From the NCBI GenBank assembly GCA_947359465.1, contig OX375876.1, positions 80,560,359 through 80,624,358 of the forward strand: a stretch of 64,000 bases of DNA, read 5' to 3'. The DNA is from Metellina segmentata. Taxonomy: Eukaryota; Arthropoda; Arachnida; Araneae; Tetragnathidae. Under the pieces are notes generated by a model. That model was not told the DNA's origin, searched no databases, and worked only from the letters and a program-made list of their open reading frames with translations. Of this stretch, positions 1-11,785 are shown one piece after another (positions within the stretch are counted from its first letter, which is position 1; each line of letters starts with the position of its first letter). The translations under genes and the position numbers were made by a program.

Positions 1-1200
1 TGAATGCGGAATAAAAACATTTCTTTCTGTTCATGATGAAAATTTGGTGTAAAACAAGACACTATTTTTATGCAGAATTTTGAGCAACGAGGAAAACATA
101 TTCCGGTATAAAATAGCCAAAAAAAAAAGTATTTTTTCTCGGCGGAATCCGGAAAATAACTGCAAAACAATAAGGATACAGTCCATAAAATGTTGACTCA
201 GAATAATATATTTTTTTTCGTCAAGGTTCCGGTTCACAAGATTGTTTTTAAATTGTAAACGGAAAATTGAAGTTAAAAGGCAGAATTCATCCCAAGATCA
301 CTTTTTATTTGAAAGGTTGAGGTCTTCTGTGGTTGAAAAGCGTCATTTCAACGAAGGTTAGCATCACTTTACCTTGGTGTATTATCCTGAACTTTGTTAT
401 GATCAGTTGGAGAAAGAATAAAATAAGAAGGAACGACAGGGTAACTTTACGATACATAATGCTTCAAGGGGACAATAAAAAAAGCGGGCATACCGTGGAA
501 AGCTATAGTCAAGGTGTTCCCTATCGTTTTTGAAAACAAAATTATGAGAAAAAGTATTTTTTTACCTACGCCACTTTCTTGCACACCAGCGCACAGTGGA
601 TCAAAACCCCGAAAGCGCGGTCAAAATTCTAGAATCAACTTTTTTCATTTTGTAGTGACAATTATGACGAATTTTTAAATATTATGACTAACGTATTTTA
701 TTAACAAAATATAGACCTTTTCATCCAAAATTAATCACTTATTAGTTGTCACATAATAACTTTATACGTTACTGGAATAATCTAAAGTCGCGTATTGATC
801 TGTATCAAAATTTACATCTGGTAATTTAGTTGATGTTATTTTTGGCTCTTCCAACAGTTATATAGATTCACAAGAAAGGGTATTTGTATCTTTCGTTAGC
901 GACAAGGCCTTGAACTGCTAATAAGAGAATCTGAAGATAAAGAGGTAGTATCAAATCTTCCTTTATTATTTCCTTCGACATTTTTTTGAAAAATATTTTC
1001 CTAAAATGCTAAGACCCTTATTTTTGTTCATGAGCTTCTTCAGATAATTGTCCAATCGGTAGTAATAAATGGTATACAATAGACGCTCGATTCACTAGTA
1101 TCTTATGAACCGATACTGGCAAGCAAAACTAGTGATATACATTTACATAAATTAGACCAATTTCTCAGCAAAATGCAGCTGACATCTTTACATTTATATT
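1..1200. other. AT-rich stretch, nothing recognised
   Basis: Stops are frequent in all frames and the two short ORFs (31-237 minus, 333-533 plus) are of low complexity and resemble no family I know. No tRNA-like boxes, terminal repeats or microsatellites are visible here. Confidence 0.5.
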
Positions 1201-1203
1201 AAA

Positions 1204-1390
1204 CCCTGCAGTTTGTATGAAGGAAAAATGCAGTAAATACCCTTTCATAAAATTTCTTCATAAAAACAGCAGTTTTTATGAAAGAATTTTTTGAAGGCAT
1301 TTTCCTTCATAAAAACTGCAGTTTTCATAAAGGAAAAATGAAGGTTTGAAGTTTAAAGTTTCGTTTTCATAAAAATGCAGTTTTTATGAC
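1204..1390. repeat. Cluster of CTGCAG-centred palindromes
   Basis: Three inverted repeats share the core CATAAAAA...TTTTTATG. One at 1257-1282 has an 11-bp perfect stem and loop AGCA. One centred on 1312-1325 contains the 14-bp palindrome AAAACTGCAGTTTT. One at 1368-1388 has an 8-bp stem. The units are joined by the motif GAAGGAAAAATG. This may be a decayed satellite or the inverted ends of small MITEs; no target duplication was found. Confidence 0.6.
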
Positions 1391-1421
1391 AACAATTATC
1401 AATTAATATGTTTAGTTAAAA

Positions 1422-1554
<133 letters not shown>

Positions 1555-1857
1555 CCCATAGTAAAAAAACAGCAATTATTGCGGTTTATTTCATTTTTCA
1601 GTCCCACCAAAAAATGTAACCTTGGAATTAGATACTGCTGGCCAACCTTCTATTTAAATCTTTATTTCAACGCATATATTGCAATTCTCTAATATACCAA
1701 ATATCTGAATTTAGTCTGTTATATTAAATACCAAATAAATTAATCATTTCCTTAAATCTTGGGATTATAAAACTAATCTTTAATGAATTTGTTGTATGAG
1801 ATGCTAACATTTTTAGAATTTTTTCAATGTTAAATTCAAATGTGAAGACAGGAAATA

Positions 1858-1886
1858 CCTATCACACACCAATATTGTGTGATAGG
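1858..1886. repeat. Perfect 11-bp hairpin
   Basis: The arms CCTATCACACA and TGTGTGATAGG are exact reverse complements separated by 7 bases. It stands alone in AT-rich DNA. It could be the remnant end of a small inverted-repeat element or chance. Confidence 0.5.
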
Positions 1887-2044
1887 TTTTTATATTATGC
1901 AATATATCACCTGGTTGCTTATTTTGTAAAAGTATTAAATCCCTCCAAACAAAATTTAAACCATTTTCAATGTATTCCTAAAAAAAGCACAAATCCAAAA
2001 CAGAGAAAGCAAACTCTACATTAATTCACCTATCTTCGATATGT

Positions 2045-2215
2045 CTCTTACGGCCTAATGAATAACACGCTGAACTCCGGATCCCTTGGTCACGTGTTCG
2101 AGTCCATCATCTGACCTTGATCAAATTTACTAGGTGTTGAGGATCTTTTCCTTGAGGGATTGATCCCAGACCGTCGTCAATAGCCCGTGGTATTGCTCTG
2201 GGACAACGTTAATTA
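2045..2215 (+). repeat. tRNA-derived SINE, Arg-tRNA-like head (family A tail)
   Basis: The head (about 2049-2106) reads like an Arg tRNA: an A box around GGCCTAATGAATAAC, an anticodon region CTCCGGA and the B box TGTTCGAGTCC. The acceptor ends do not pair, so this is a pseudo-tRNA. It runs into the family A body (CATCTGACCTTG) and the conserved tail ending in GACAACGTTAATTAA. The body is shorter than in fuller copies such as 52326-52645, because most of the region between head and CATCTGACC is missing. Confidence 0.8.
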
Positions 2216-2219
2216 AGAA

Positions 2220-2470
2220 TTAACAAAATTATTATTTTTTAAATCAAATATAATATGTTTTCTTATCTTACCACCAGATGGCGGCACCAGTGATTCATCA
2301 TCATGGCAGCCAGTCAAAAAACTACAGGTATCCTGCAGAAAATTTGTCCGAAATTCATGCAGAAAACGTGCAGGTTTTTTTGCTGATTTTTTTTTCCTGA
2401 CCATGACATTTAACATTTATATTTGGCGTCGTGTGGAAATTTGGAGTGGTGATGTACAGCTCAGGTGTGA
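2220..2470. repeat. SINE family A fragment in AT-rich DNA
   Basis: Around 2425-2468 the sequence follows the middle of family A (GTCGTGTGGAAATTTGG, then CAGCTCAGGTGT) and stops at the edge of the inverted-duplication arm. The rest is unrecognised. Confidence 0.45.
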
Positions 2471-3292
2471 CCAGATGATAAAAAACAAGATTCTCAAACT
2501 AGAATTTAAAAATAAATTATCAATGTAAGGTACAAATATTTTAGTACAGATTATGGTACACAATTTTTTCTAACTTTCTTGTTGTCTTTATGATTGTTTG
2601 TACTAAGTTTACAGCAAACAAATACATGTATCCTATTTCTTCAATTACCTGTTTGAGTTGGCGGATCAAAAATTTAGGTCAATGGGTTGAATTAGCTTAG
2701 TAATTGTAAATTTTATTATTAATTGAGTGAATAATTTTTATCCATCCCTTACAGCATATTACTTCATAAATTAAAAAAAAACATAATATACACTCCTCCA
2801 TGCTTAAAAAGATATTAGTATGGTGCTATTTATAAAGATTTTATAAACTTTAACTTTATATATACGAGCATTTTGTACAATGAATGAGAATAATAAACAT
2901 GATTTCTTCCAAGGACACACAAGATACTCTTCGTTATTCCGTTAGTTATCCCATTTTTACTTCTAGTTATGTAATTCGAAATTATACCTAGGGTCTGATT
3001 ACATATGAATTATATATGATTTGGAAGAGTAACTGATAACTGAGTCCGAAACTAGGTCGAACCAAAGACAATCGTGTACACGGAGGCTGGTGCACGTTAA
3101 TTCTGTCATGGCCTAAAATGTCCTCACTTTGCTGATGTGTGGAATTTTGAAGTGTTGGGTGGGCAGCTTAGGTGTTCACTTCGTCATCTGACAGCAGATC
3201 AAATTTGTGTGGCATCGTCCTCAGATCTTATAGTAATCTGATAACCCGTTGTATTGCTCCAGTATGATGTTAATAAAAATACCTACCTACCT
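2471..3292 (+). repeat. Left arm of a large inverted duplication
   Basis: This segment is the reverse complement of 4265-5108 over nearly its whole length, by eye roughly three quarters identical with small indels. Shared landmarks in order include CAATGTAAGG, ATATTTTAGTACA, TATCCTATTTCTTCAATTA, TTAGCTTAGTAATTGTAAA, TTCGAAATTATACCT and then a family A SINE (about 3010-3292). Because the SINE sits at the same place in both arms, it was present before the duplication. Confidence 0.85.
3010..3292 (+). repeat. SINE family A in left arm
   Basis: A degraded head (GATTTGGAAGAGTAACTGA) leads to GGCTGGTGCACGTTAA, the CATCTGAC block and the tail CCCGTTGTATTGCTCC, ending in CCTACCTACCT. Compared with other copies the region after TCCTCAGATCTTA is shortened. 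Confidence 0.8.
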
Positions 3293-4264
3293 AAAGATTA
3301 ATTCTTCTAATCTTCGTGGTATCTTTATAAAGTCGAAAGAAGCGGTTAGCATTGTTTTCATCATTAGATGTACCTGATATTAGAACGTAGTTAATAAAAA
3401 GGTTCACTTTTGAATGGGGTTTTAATTGGCGATTTTCTGGCATTCTATTTAATAGCATGTTTTTTTCACCTTGCACGAGTTGTAGATTTTTCCATCAACC
3501 ATTGTGAACACTATTCTATGTGTACCTCTTATAAGTATGTTTTGAATGATTAGTTCAGTTGGTTTACTTTCTATATATGCGACTTCTTGCGATAACAATG
3601 TTGTTTTATGCTGATATTGAATTCTAATAGTACAACTCGCATTCTTATTTGTCTTTTCTGAGTTCGTTGAGGACAATACATTACATACTTTACTATGAAC
3701 TACAATATAAATTCATCAAAACATTTTTCTAAATGTATTTCGGTTTAGGTAGAAAAATAATTGACGCGTTAATATAAATCAAAATTTACATTTTGTGAGA
3801 GAAAGCTCAATAAATGGATCATTTAACTACAAATTAACAGTATCAGATCAAGAAACTTGAAGTAACCTACAAACAAAAGTTCAAACTTTATGTTTATTTA
3901 ATTCTGTTCATACCTTTTGTAATGCTATAAAAAAGTTTAATTAGGAATTCACAAAAGCCATTTGTACCATTAAAACTGTAAACATCATATTATGTCTACC
4001 TTTTAAATTGTTTCTTCGTGAATAAAGGCTTTTGACATTAAAAATTTAATATCTTTAACTTGAATAAGATTCTTTATAAATTACGCATTTTAACTTATAT
4101 TTCTTATTATATATTGCTTTAAGAACTTGTTTAATCATATGGATTAGATTGGATGGTTTGGTTTTATAGCTCAAGAGTTTTACCATGTAATTCATAAATT
4201 TAACAATCTTACAAATTATAACTTACATACAGTAAAAAAAACCTTCTTTAAAATATTGTTTAGA
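3293..4264. other. Spacer between inverted arms, no gene recognised
   Basis: AT-rich. Two minus ORFs of 61 and 75 codons (3291-3476, 3449-3676) overlap in different frames and match nothing I know. It would form the loop of a transcript from the flanking arms. Confidence 0.5.
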
Positions 4265-4560
4265 GGTAGGTAGTTAATAACGTCACAATGGAGCTACATA
4301 ACGGTCTATTGGCAACGATCCGGGATCAGTCCCCAAAGGAAAAGATGTGAGGACACCACGTATTGAACCGCGGTCAGATGACGAAGTGAACACCTGAGCT
4401 GGCCTTCCCACCTCTCCAGTTTTACACACCTCACCAAAGTGAAGACATTTGAAACCCCGACAGATTTAACGTGCACCAGCCACCGCGAACATGACAGTTT
4501 TGGGTTGGACCTCGTTTTGAACTTGCAACCCTCCAGTTGCATATGTTACTCTTCCAACTC
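4264..4560 (-). repeat. SINE family A, near full length
   Basis: On the minus strand it has a head with GGAGGGTTGCAAGTTC, then GGTGGCTGGTGCACG, the TTCACTTCGTCATCTGACC block and a tail ending in GACGTTATTAACTACCTACC. The 78-codon ORF at 4306-4542 is a by-product of the SINE and not a gene. Confidence 0.85.
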
Positions 4561-5108
4561 AGATATAATTCATATATAATCAGGCCCCAGGTATAATTTC
4601 GAATAACTTTGCTAGGAATATAAATACTCTAACGGTATAGCGAAGCCTATCCTGTGTGTCCTTGGAATAAATTGTAATTCTTATTCACCTTCATAGTACA
4701 AAATGCATGTAAATATAAAGTTAATATTTATAAAATTTTATGAATATAACCATACATATATCTCTCTAATTATGTAGAAATGCATATTATATTTATGGTA
4801 ATTTATGAAGTAACATCCTGTAAGGGTTGAATAATGTAAAAAAAATTATTCACTCAAGAAACAATAAAATTTACAATTACTAAGCTAACTCAACCCATTG
4901 CCCTAAATTTTTGCTCAGCAACTCAAACATATAATTGAAGAAATAGGATATGTGTTTCTTCTCTGTCAACTGCATACGAACAACCATAAAAACAATTAGA
5001 ACGTTCAAGAAATTGTGTACCATATTTTGTACTAAAATATTTGTGCCTTACATTGATTACATTTATTTTAAAATTCTAGTTTGAAAACTTTATTTTTTAT
5101 CTTCTGGC
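4265..5108 (-). repeat. Right arm of the large inverted duplication
   Basis: Reverse complement of 2471-3292. It begins with the SINE tail at 4265 and ends where both arms share CCAGA followed by GATAAAAAA on the reverse strand. The SINE copy in this arm is better preserved than in the left arm. Confidence 0.85.
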
Positions 5109-6215
5109 CGTATTAAAAATATAATAATTTTTCAGTTTATGAAGCTCTTACTCTAAAGGTATTGACACCTTGTACATTATTTATTTAGTTAACTGGACTT
5201 GTGAAAATGTTAGGTATTCAAAATTTGTGTAACATATTTTTCTCTTCTTCTATCTATTTTTTCTTCAAAGGGATAAGTTAAACCGGTTCAATATTAACAG
5301 AAAACATTACAAGATTGATCAAGCTTCAAGGTTTGTTATTTCTTAAATAAATTAAAGATTTATTGGGATTTATGGATAAAATTCATTAATATTTCATAGT
5401 ACAACAAACACCTTCTGAAATTAGACACACAGGTCTTATTTTATCTATTAAAAAAATTCTTACTCAATTACTGCTTTATTATGTACATTTTTCTCGTTGC
5501 GTGAAAATTATTTCTACTGTTTTGCAATCTAGTGTTAACTCATGCCAATATTTTTATGAGATTTTTATGAAGATAATATACGAAACTTTTTATTAACTAA
5601 GTATGCAATAGTGTTATCGCAGCTCTATTTCACTAAAGCTTTTATTTATGTGATGCGATATAGTTAAAGTGGTTAATGATTTTAGGAATTATTAAACAAC
5701 CCGAACATAAGCTTTTCTACTTCCTGTACATCTATACATGGGATGCGATAGAGTTTCTACTACAGAACGAGTTTCCAGGATATATTTCATACGTGACATT
5801 ACCTGGCTTGTTTATCGAATACGATTTCAGAACGTCTTTATTAAATATTTGAAAGAATGAATTCCGAATAGATATGTGATGATTACCAATATTGTACACA
5901 CCATCGCATTGCTTGGCCTTGTTGTTATTGTCATATATCCATGAACGACTTCATCACTTTCTTAATTTTCATTTAAATTCATCAGGAAGATCATCTAAAT
6001 AAAGTGCACTCATAAAGAAATAATAAAGTTTGAGCTTTTTCAATATTGCATAGTATCAAATGTACGTGAATTCTCATATGTAACCAGATGGCTGTTCTGA
6101 TCAGAAATATAAAAAAATCACTTCAACCTACAAATATGTTTTTTATAATAATCGGTTATGTTTTCAAAAGTGGCATATAATTGCTAAATTATGTTAATAA
6201 ATAATTCTATTAACA
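5109..6215. other. AT-rich stretch, nothing recognised
   Basis: No ORF over 60 codons, tRNA-like box or terminal repeat was seen. Confidence 0.5.
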
Positions 6216-6221
6216 CATTTA

Positions 6222-6420
6222 CCTTGCCTAGTAGCCGAGTGGTTAGCTATCTGGCTCTCGGTTCGACAGACTCTGGATTCGAATCTCAGTCTATGCATAG
6301 ATTATGAATTCTAGCTACGTATGAACCCTCTTTAAGGCGTAGGTGCAGCTATAATTTCCACTCGCCATGGGTTACCAATAGCCCGTCGTGTTACTCCAGT
6401 TTGACGTAAATTTAACTATC
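6222..6420 (+). repeat. tRNA-derived SINE, Ser/Leu-tRNA-like head
   Basis: The A box TAGCCGAGTGG and B box GATTCGAATCT sit about 45 bp apart, as in class II (Ser/Leu) tRNAs. The body (6300-6370) differs from family A, yet the last 40 bp (AATAGCCCGTCGTGTTACTCC, then GACGTAAATTTAACTA) match the family A tail. It is a separate head and body joined to the shared tail. Confidence 0.8.
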
Positions 6421-6942
6421 TATCTCGCAATATCAAGAAATGTCCATAGTGTGGAAACCAACCCACCACAATTAATAAAGAAAAATTAGATTAATATTAG
6501 TATTACTTATGAACACTAGATGGCAACACCAAAATCACAAATATTCGCATAATAAGATAGTACTGCCATCTATATCTTGGAATTATAAAACAAGATTATT
6601 AAAACATATATTTAAATTTTCCATAGTAACAATTCTCACATCATAACAGCACAAAACAGTTTATGAATGTTCATATTCTTAAAGTTGTTTTCATTTTATC
6701 AAAAGAGAAAAGTGTGTTACGAGCTAAAAACTAATTTTTTTTAACGGAGAAACACAACTTCTGTGTGTGTCATACATTGAGTGGCGTAGGAAGGGGGTGC
6801 AGGCCGCCCCGGGTGTCATCACAGACGGGTGACAAAATGGGAAAAAATGTGTTTTATTTTTTTAATTAAAAAATTGGTCGTGGCTCTCGACACTTTAAAA
6901 GAAATTATATTTAAAACGAGTTCAATAACTTCTGACAATTAA

Positions 6943-7310
6943 CTTCAATACAAATACAATACAAATACAAATATTGACGACCAGCTACAGGCTCAAGCCC
7001 AACAAGGCTGGTCCTTTGTTTATGAATTCTCCAATTCCCACTGACTATCCAATTGTGTCTTAAATTCGTACACTCCCTTTGAATTAACTATATTTTCTGG
7101 CAACGCGTTCCAACTGTCTATTACCCTATTAAAGTAGTATTTTTTCCTTAAATCCCGATTAAAATGTGTCTTATTCAATTTATACCCATGACCCCTTGTT
7201 CTGTTATCCCTATTGAAATTTAAGCCCTCTGTGTCCCCTTGTTTTACAAACTTGAAAAGCTGAATCAAATCCCCCCTCCTTCTTCTTCTTTCCAGTGTTT
7301 ATTCCAATAT
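6943..7310 (-). mobile_element. CR1-like LINE fragment, reverse transcriptase C-terminus
   Basis: A minus-strand frame (7268-7020) carries the end of a CR1-type ORF2: a GDLIQLFKF-like stretch just upstream, then TRGHGYKL, FNRDLRKKYYFNRV and DSWNALPENIV, ending at a stop after the ELENS codons. A 3' UTR follows with GGACCAGCCTTGTTGGGC, then a tail of AATACAAATACAA units (6943-6975). The N-terminal part is missing. Encoded role, from family knowledge: target-primed reverse transcription. This copy is far too short to work. Confidence 0.8.
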
Positions 7311-7349
7311 TCCAATATTTGTATTTGTATTGTATTTGTATTGAAGTTA
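7311..7349 (+). repeat. Inverted second copy of the LINE A/T tail
   Basis: About 38 bp here are the exact reverse complement of the tail at 6940-6976, including the flanking TTAACTTCAATAC. The LINE fragment is therefore bounded on both sides by its own tail in opposite orientations, as a twin-priming inversion or two opposed insertions would leave. Confidence 0.7.
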
Positions 7350-7549
7350 AATTAACATAATGCGTAATAAAACTTATAAGTTCACTAAACACTACGCGGC
7401 CAGCACAGCGTTGCCCGTGACAGTTATTTTCGTTGGGTCAGGTGTGACCACTGATCGCTAACCCCCAGTGATTGTTACGTATTCTTAGACTATTAGATAA
7501 CAGCCATAATGGCGTTGCCCGTGGTGTTGGAAATTCGTAGCCTATTGGA

Positions 7550-8275
7550 ATGAATTCCCTGCTCGACGAACCACTGACGTTGAATAAAGAATTAAAAAGA
7601 TCAATGAGTATGTTGACAGGTTTTTATCAAGAAATGGATACTAGCTGTAAAGACATGGTAAATATAACAGCTCGGTATGCAGTTCCTGAGCCCAAGAATC
7701 TGATTAGAACTTCAGAAGACGAACTGACACAGTTACAAAAATCAATCGTAAAATGATGAGCTTTCTGAAGATGATATCCTTAGAGAGTTTCCACGACTAA
7801 GAAGACATCTACAAGACGCCAAAGTTTCAAAAGAAGATTCTCTGGAATGGTCTTCTTTAATATTTTTAGAGTTTGTTGTTGAATATGACCTTTCATATTC
7901 TATTCCAAATCTAAATTTTATCTGACCGTGGTTCAAAATCACGTGGTGTTGTCCTCGAATCTTTCCCTTAGGGGATTGATCCAGGATCGTCGTCGATAGT
8001 CCGTTTCGTTGCTCTAGTACTACGTTAATTAAAAACTAATTAATTACCAAATCTAACTTTAGAATCTTGTTAACAATATGTGTTTCAGTAGCATGATGCG
8101 AGAGGTGTTTTTCAAAACTATAAAATCAATCACGAGTTACCTTAGGTCCACTATGAGTAAAGTTCGGCTCTCTGCATTAGCTATCTTGTTAATTGAAAAC
8201 AAATTAGCGAAAGAAATTGATTTTCATGTCATTTCAAAACTTGCAGAGTACAAAGTTGAGAAAATAAGTCTTTAA
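7550..8275 (+). pseudogene. hAT transposase remnant (ZMYM1-like)
   Basis: Two open pieces remain. 7550-7756 has FYQEMDTSC followed by a region like the linker of ZMYM1-type hAT proteins. 8078-8275 has LRSTMSKVRLSALAILLIE and KLAKEIDFHVI, which is the C-terminal dimerisation region of that group. Between them a frameshift follows TQLQKSIVK, and a SINE interrupts the gene at 7921. The family cuts and pastes hAT elements. The RNase-H core and zinc finger are not present in recognisable form. Confidence 0.75.
7921..8046 (+). repeat. 5'-truncated SINE family A with target duplication
   Basis: It starts inside the body at TCTGACCGTGG and ends with ACTACGTTAATTAAAAACT. It is flanked by the direct repeat CCAAATCTAAATTTTA (7905-7920) / CCAAATCTAACTTTAG (8047-8062), a target-site duplication that shows retrotransposition into the hAT pseudogene. 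Confidence 0.88.
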
Positions 8276-8428
8276 GTGCTTATGTCTCAATGCAAAGAAA
8301 TAAACCAGAAAATAACTATTGTAATTGTATCTTATTTTTTTTCTTCTTTTAATAATTTCGATGGGGGGTGACAAAAGAAATTTACCGCACCGTTTACCAA
8401 TTGACTTTGCCACGCCACTGCATACATC

Positions 8429-11386
8429 GTCAGAAAATTTATTTTAACTCAACGGTTATTTTCGGTTGCATATTAGTTTAAATTAAAATGAAGATTTGTT
8501 CATGAACTCAATGTCCATCAAAATATATACTAACATCAATAAGATAATTTGAATAAAATTATTATTTTTAAATATTATATAGCTTTATTTGTGAATGATA
8601 GTTTATGAAATGTGCTTCAAAAGTCTTCTGACAAAGCATAAAAAGTGAAGTCCTTTATCTTTGACATAACTTGTAATTATAAATAACAAAATAAATTAGT
8701 AAATAAAATTCCTGAAAAATGGTACCCACATCTCTATTTTTGAGATATTTCTATGTATTAATGTAATTTGGTCTATGAACCTTTTTTTATCATTCTTTTT
8801 TGTTCTGTGTTTAACTTGTGGAATTCGAATGTTTAAGGCGTATGTTACTTCTAATTTGATATTTTTAAATTTATTGTTGGAAAAACTAATATTTTTAAAA
8901 TAGCGCCATCTATCGGCAGAAAAGATTATCCTAATTTTCTACATTCAGTTTTTTTTTTTTTTCATAGTAGTGATACACAGCCCAATGTACTGATGACATG
9001 TTTTCAGTAATGAACTTTCCTACCAGGAAATCAGGAAATTTTCGAGAGGCAAGTGCTATGGCTAAAACTTCTAGGACCGGTAGGTTTTTTTTTTAAATGT
9101 GCCATTAGACAAATTGTTTTTTAAGAGCAGTGTAACAATAAATTTCCCAACCGTTTGTAAATAACTACTATCGAAACAATTATGAATTATTAAATTATTA
9201 ATTTTAATATGTAGCTAGTTAGTAATGATACTCAGTTGGAGAATAGTGAAATGTGCAACAGTGAAAAGTAAAAATTTGATCTCTAAATAAGTGTGATTTT
9301 AAGTAACTAGAACTATTTATTACATTGTAATAAAATTGTGGATGTCATTTTGGAAAATGAGAATAAAAATTAAGATGAGAAGAATAAAATACAATGATGA
9401 AAACAACTTTCAAAATAAAAAGAAAACATTTTAATAGCACACAGAGACATAAAAACTTCACAATTCATTGGTCTTCTTAAATAAAAATCAAGTGAAACAT
9501 GTGTTACATTCTACTATGTAGTAATGAATGAGTTCAAACACTAACACGAAAAGATAATTGTCTTGTTAATTCTTTTCCAATATTATAAAAAATTTCTTTA
9601 CAAATATCAGTCCTACTACAGGGTTAAACGAATTCAAGATTTTCAAATTAATAATTCAATTCTAACATGCTTATTTTAAATTGCCAAATAAATTACGTTA
9701 GTTGCAATCCAAAAGCTTAATTTCTTCAACGTTTAAGGAACTTTTATTTTCTATGCATATTAAAATCCGAATGTAATGTAATGGCTCTGAATCCAACTAT
9801 AATTGTTTATATGTATGAAGCGGATTTACAATAAAAGTAGATGCTGGGAGGCAAACAAAAACAAAAGCAAACAGATGATATTTGTAAGAAAATAACTTAT
9901 CATTCAAAAAAGAATTGGAAAGTAAACTCAGTGCCATGAATTACAAATGTTATTAATGAAATTTAAATATTAGTTTATTTTGATTCAAAATGGTCTTATA
10001 CAGGAATATTTTCAGGAGATGAGTTTGTACTTAGGAATGTTATTACCACTTAGTAGTCGCTACTAACTATAATATGATCTCATTAGCCTATATGCATTAA
10101 AATGACTAAAGAGCAAAACAGCAAACCATAAATAACGTATTCCTATCTTAAGAAGACTCAGGTTTTCTTAAAATATTACAAATGAGAACTCGGAAACAAA
10201 CAATGTCACAAATCAAACTACGGCATAAGTATATAGGTTTGATGGTTCATTCCTGAAATGTCTAAAACTGTCTATATCGCCACTCAAACTGCAATAGATC
10301 GTATCAAAAACTCAATTTGGTTTCTTTTAATACTGCTAATGTAGCATTTTGTGATTTCCACCTGGTGAAAAAATCTCTTATGTCATCAGCTGATCCAATA
10401 AACTAAGAACAACACCCCAAAGTATATAATAATAGATTCAAATCCTAAGGAAAAAAATTAGTTTTTCTTACTCTCCTGAAAAAATGCAGCTTTCAGACAT
10501 ACGACCTATTGCACTTTGAGTGTGTCGATATTTTAAATGCAACAAGATGGAGTTGTGAATGATCAAGTCAAATGCCTTGAAATAGAGGTGCAAAATCGGT
10601 AAAACATGAAAGATTCAAGGATGGGGATGGAAGTGACTAGATGACTATGTGCGAAAATATATCGGCATGGCATATAAATAAAAGAAACATGTACAACCTA
10701 TTATATGAAAATAATTTAACTTCACGTGCCTCTATAATAAGTGAATGGTAACGATGCACAAATATGCAAAATGGGTAAATTTAACACATAACTTCGGAGA
10801 ATGTTGAATAGGTACAGAGCCAGGATATATATATATATATACAGATCGACAAAAAAGATCAACTAAGTTGGGTTTTTTAACAGAAAATTTTGAAGAAAAT
10901 ATGTCTACATTCCTTTTTTGCCAAATTGTTACAAATTTTGTTTATCTATGAGAAGTTTTTTTCTATGAAGCTCAATATAGGTGGCAGTAGTGTTTCGGCA
11001 GCGAAACATGCTGAACATGACGTCATTTCTTTTGTTTTTCGGGTATGATTTTAGTACTTCGCCAATATAAATTCCAAACACTAAATTCGGGATTTTTTCA
11101 TGATAGTTAATTGGTGGGGTGGGGGTCATTACCAATTAGATTAAATGCCCAACGTTGCCTAAACGGCGATAAACTGAACTAAACGGCGATTTAAATTCAA
11201 TAAACTAAAACTGAAATTCTTTTAACTTTCCTTTCTCGAGATAGAAAAACTAAGATTTAGTATAATCGTACGATAGATACATTATGAAACAGGACACTTT
11301 GTTTTTAATATTCAATTCGTTCAATCGGCCAATCATTCTTTGTTGCTACCATCATCATTGCTCTTTTTTATCGTAGGATGGGTTAG

Positions 11387-11388
<2 letters not shown>
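8429..11388. other. Long AT-rich region, nothing recognised
   Basis: Only short homopolymers (poly-T near 8949) and a brief TA run (about 10828-10841) stand out. The one ORF over 65 codons (10929-11135 minus) has no recognisable motif. Confidence 0.5.

Positions 11389-11433
<45 letters not shown>
11389..11433. repeat. (AT)n microsatellite
   Basis: 45 bp of uninterrupted AT dinucleotide. Confidence 0.95.
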
Positions 11434-11435
<2 letters not shown>

Positions 11436-11785
11436 TAAGAATTCGTTTATCATCAGTAGATACAGCAAGTGAATATGACATGCTTGCCTCCTAGGAACAG
11501 TCAAACCGTTATTCTAGTGACAGTTCAAGTTAAGAATCTGTTTACTATGAGACATGTAGCCTGTGAGGGGTACAATGTTACTGGGGCACTCACTCTTCAT
11601 GTATGTAGCTGTCTTAATTCGAAGTTAGAGATATAAGAAAGCGATACAATATACTGGTACTCCAACTTTCATAACATACAATGAAGGATGAAAACTTGTT
11701 TCCAAGGTCACAAAAATTGCTTCAGATGAAAGAGCTATTTTTTACTTGTTTTGTATGAGACGTATTGCGTGATTATGATTTATAT

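Larger units (their letters stand above)
6779..8420 (+). mobile_element. hAT transposon, nested insertions inside
   Basis: The ends GAGTGGCGTAGGAAG and, reversed, CAGTGGCGTGGCAAAG are hAT-like terminal inverted repeats. They are flanked by the 8-bp duplication CATACATT (6771-6778) / CATACATC (8421-8428), with one mismatch. Length is 1,642 bp. Inside are a CR1-like LINE fragment (6943-7349), transposase remnants (7550-8275) and a SINE (7921-8046). The element is dead: the transposase is N-terminally incomplete and frameshifted. Confidence 0.85.

Noticed and set aside
2049..2106. Possible Arg tRNA gene
   Set aside because: A and B boxes and anticodon region are tRNA-like, but acceptor and other stems do not pair and SINE body follows directly.
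6224..6300. Possible Ser/Leu tRNA gene
   Set aside because: No acceptor stem; continues into a SINE body and tail.
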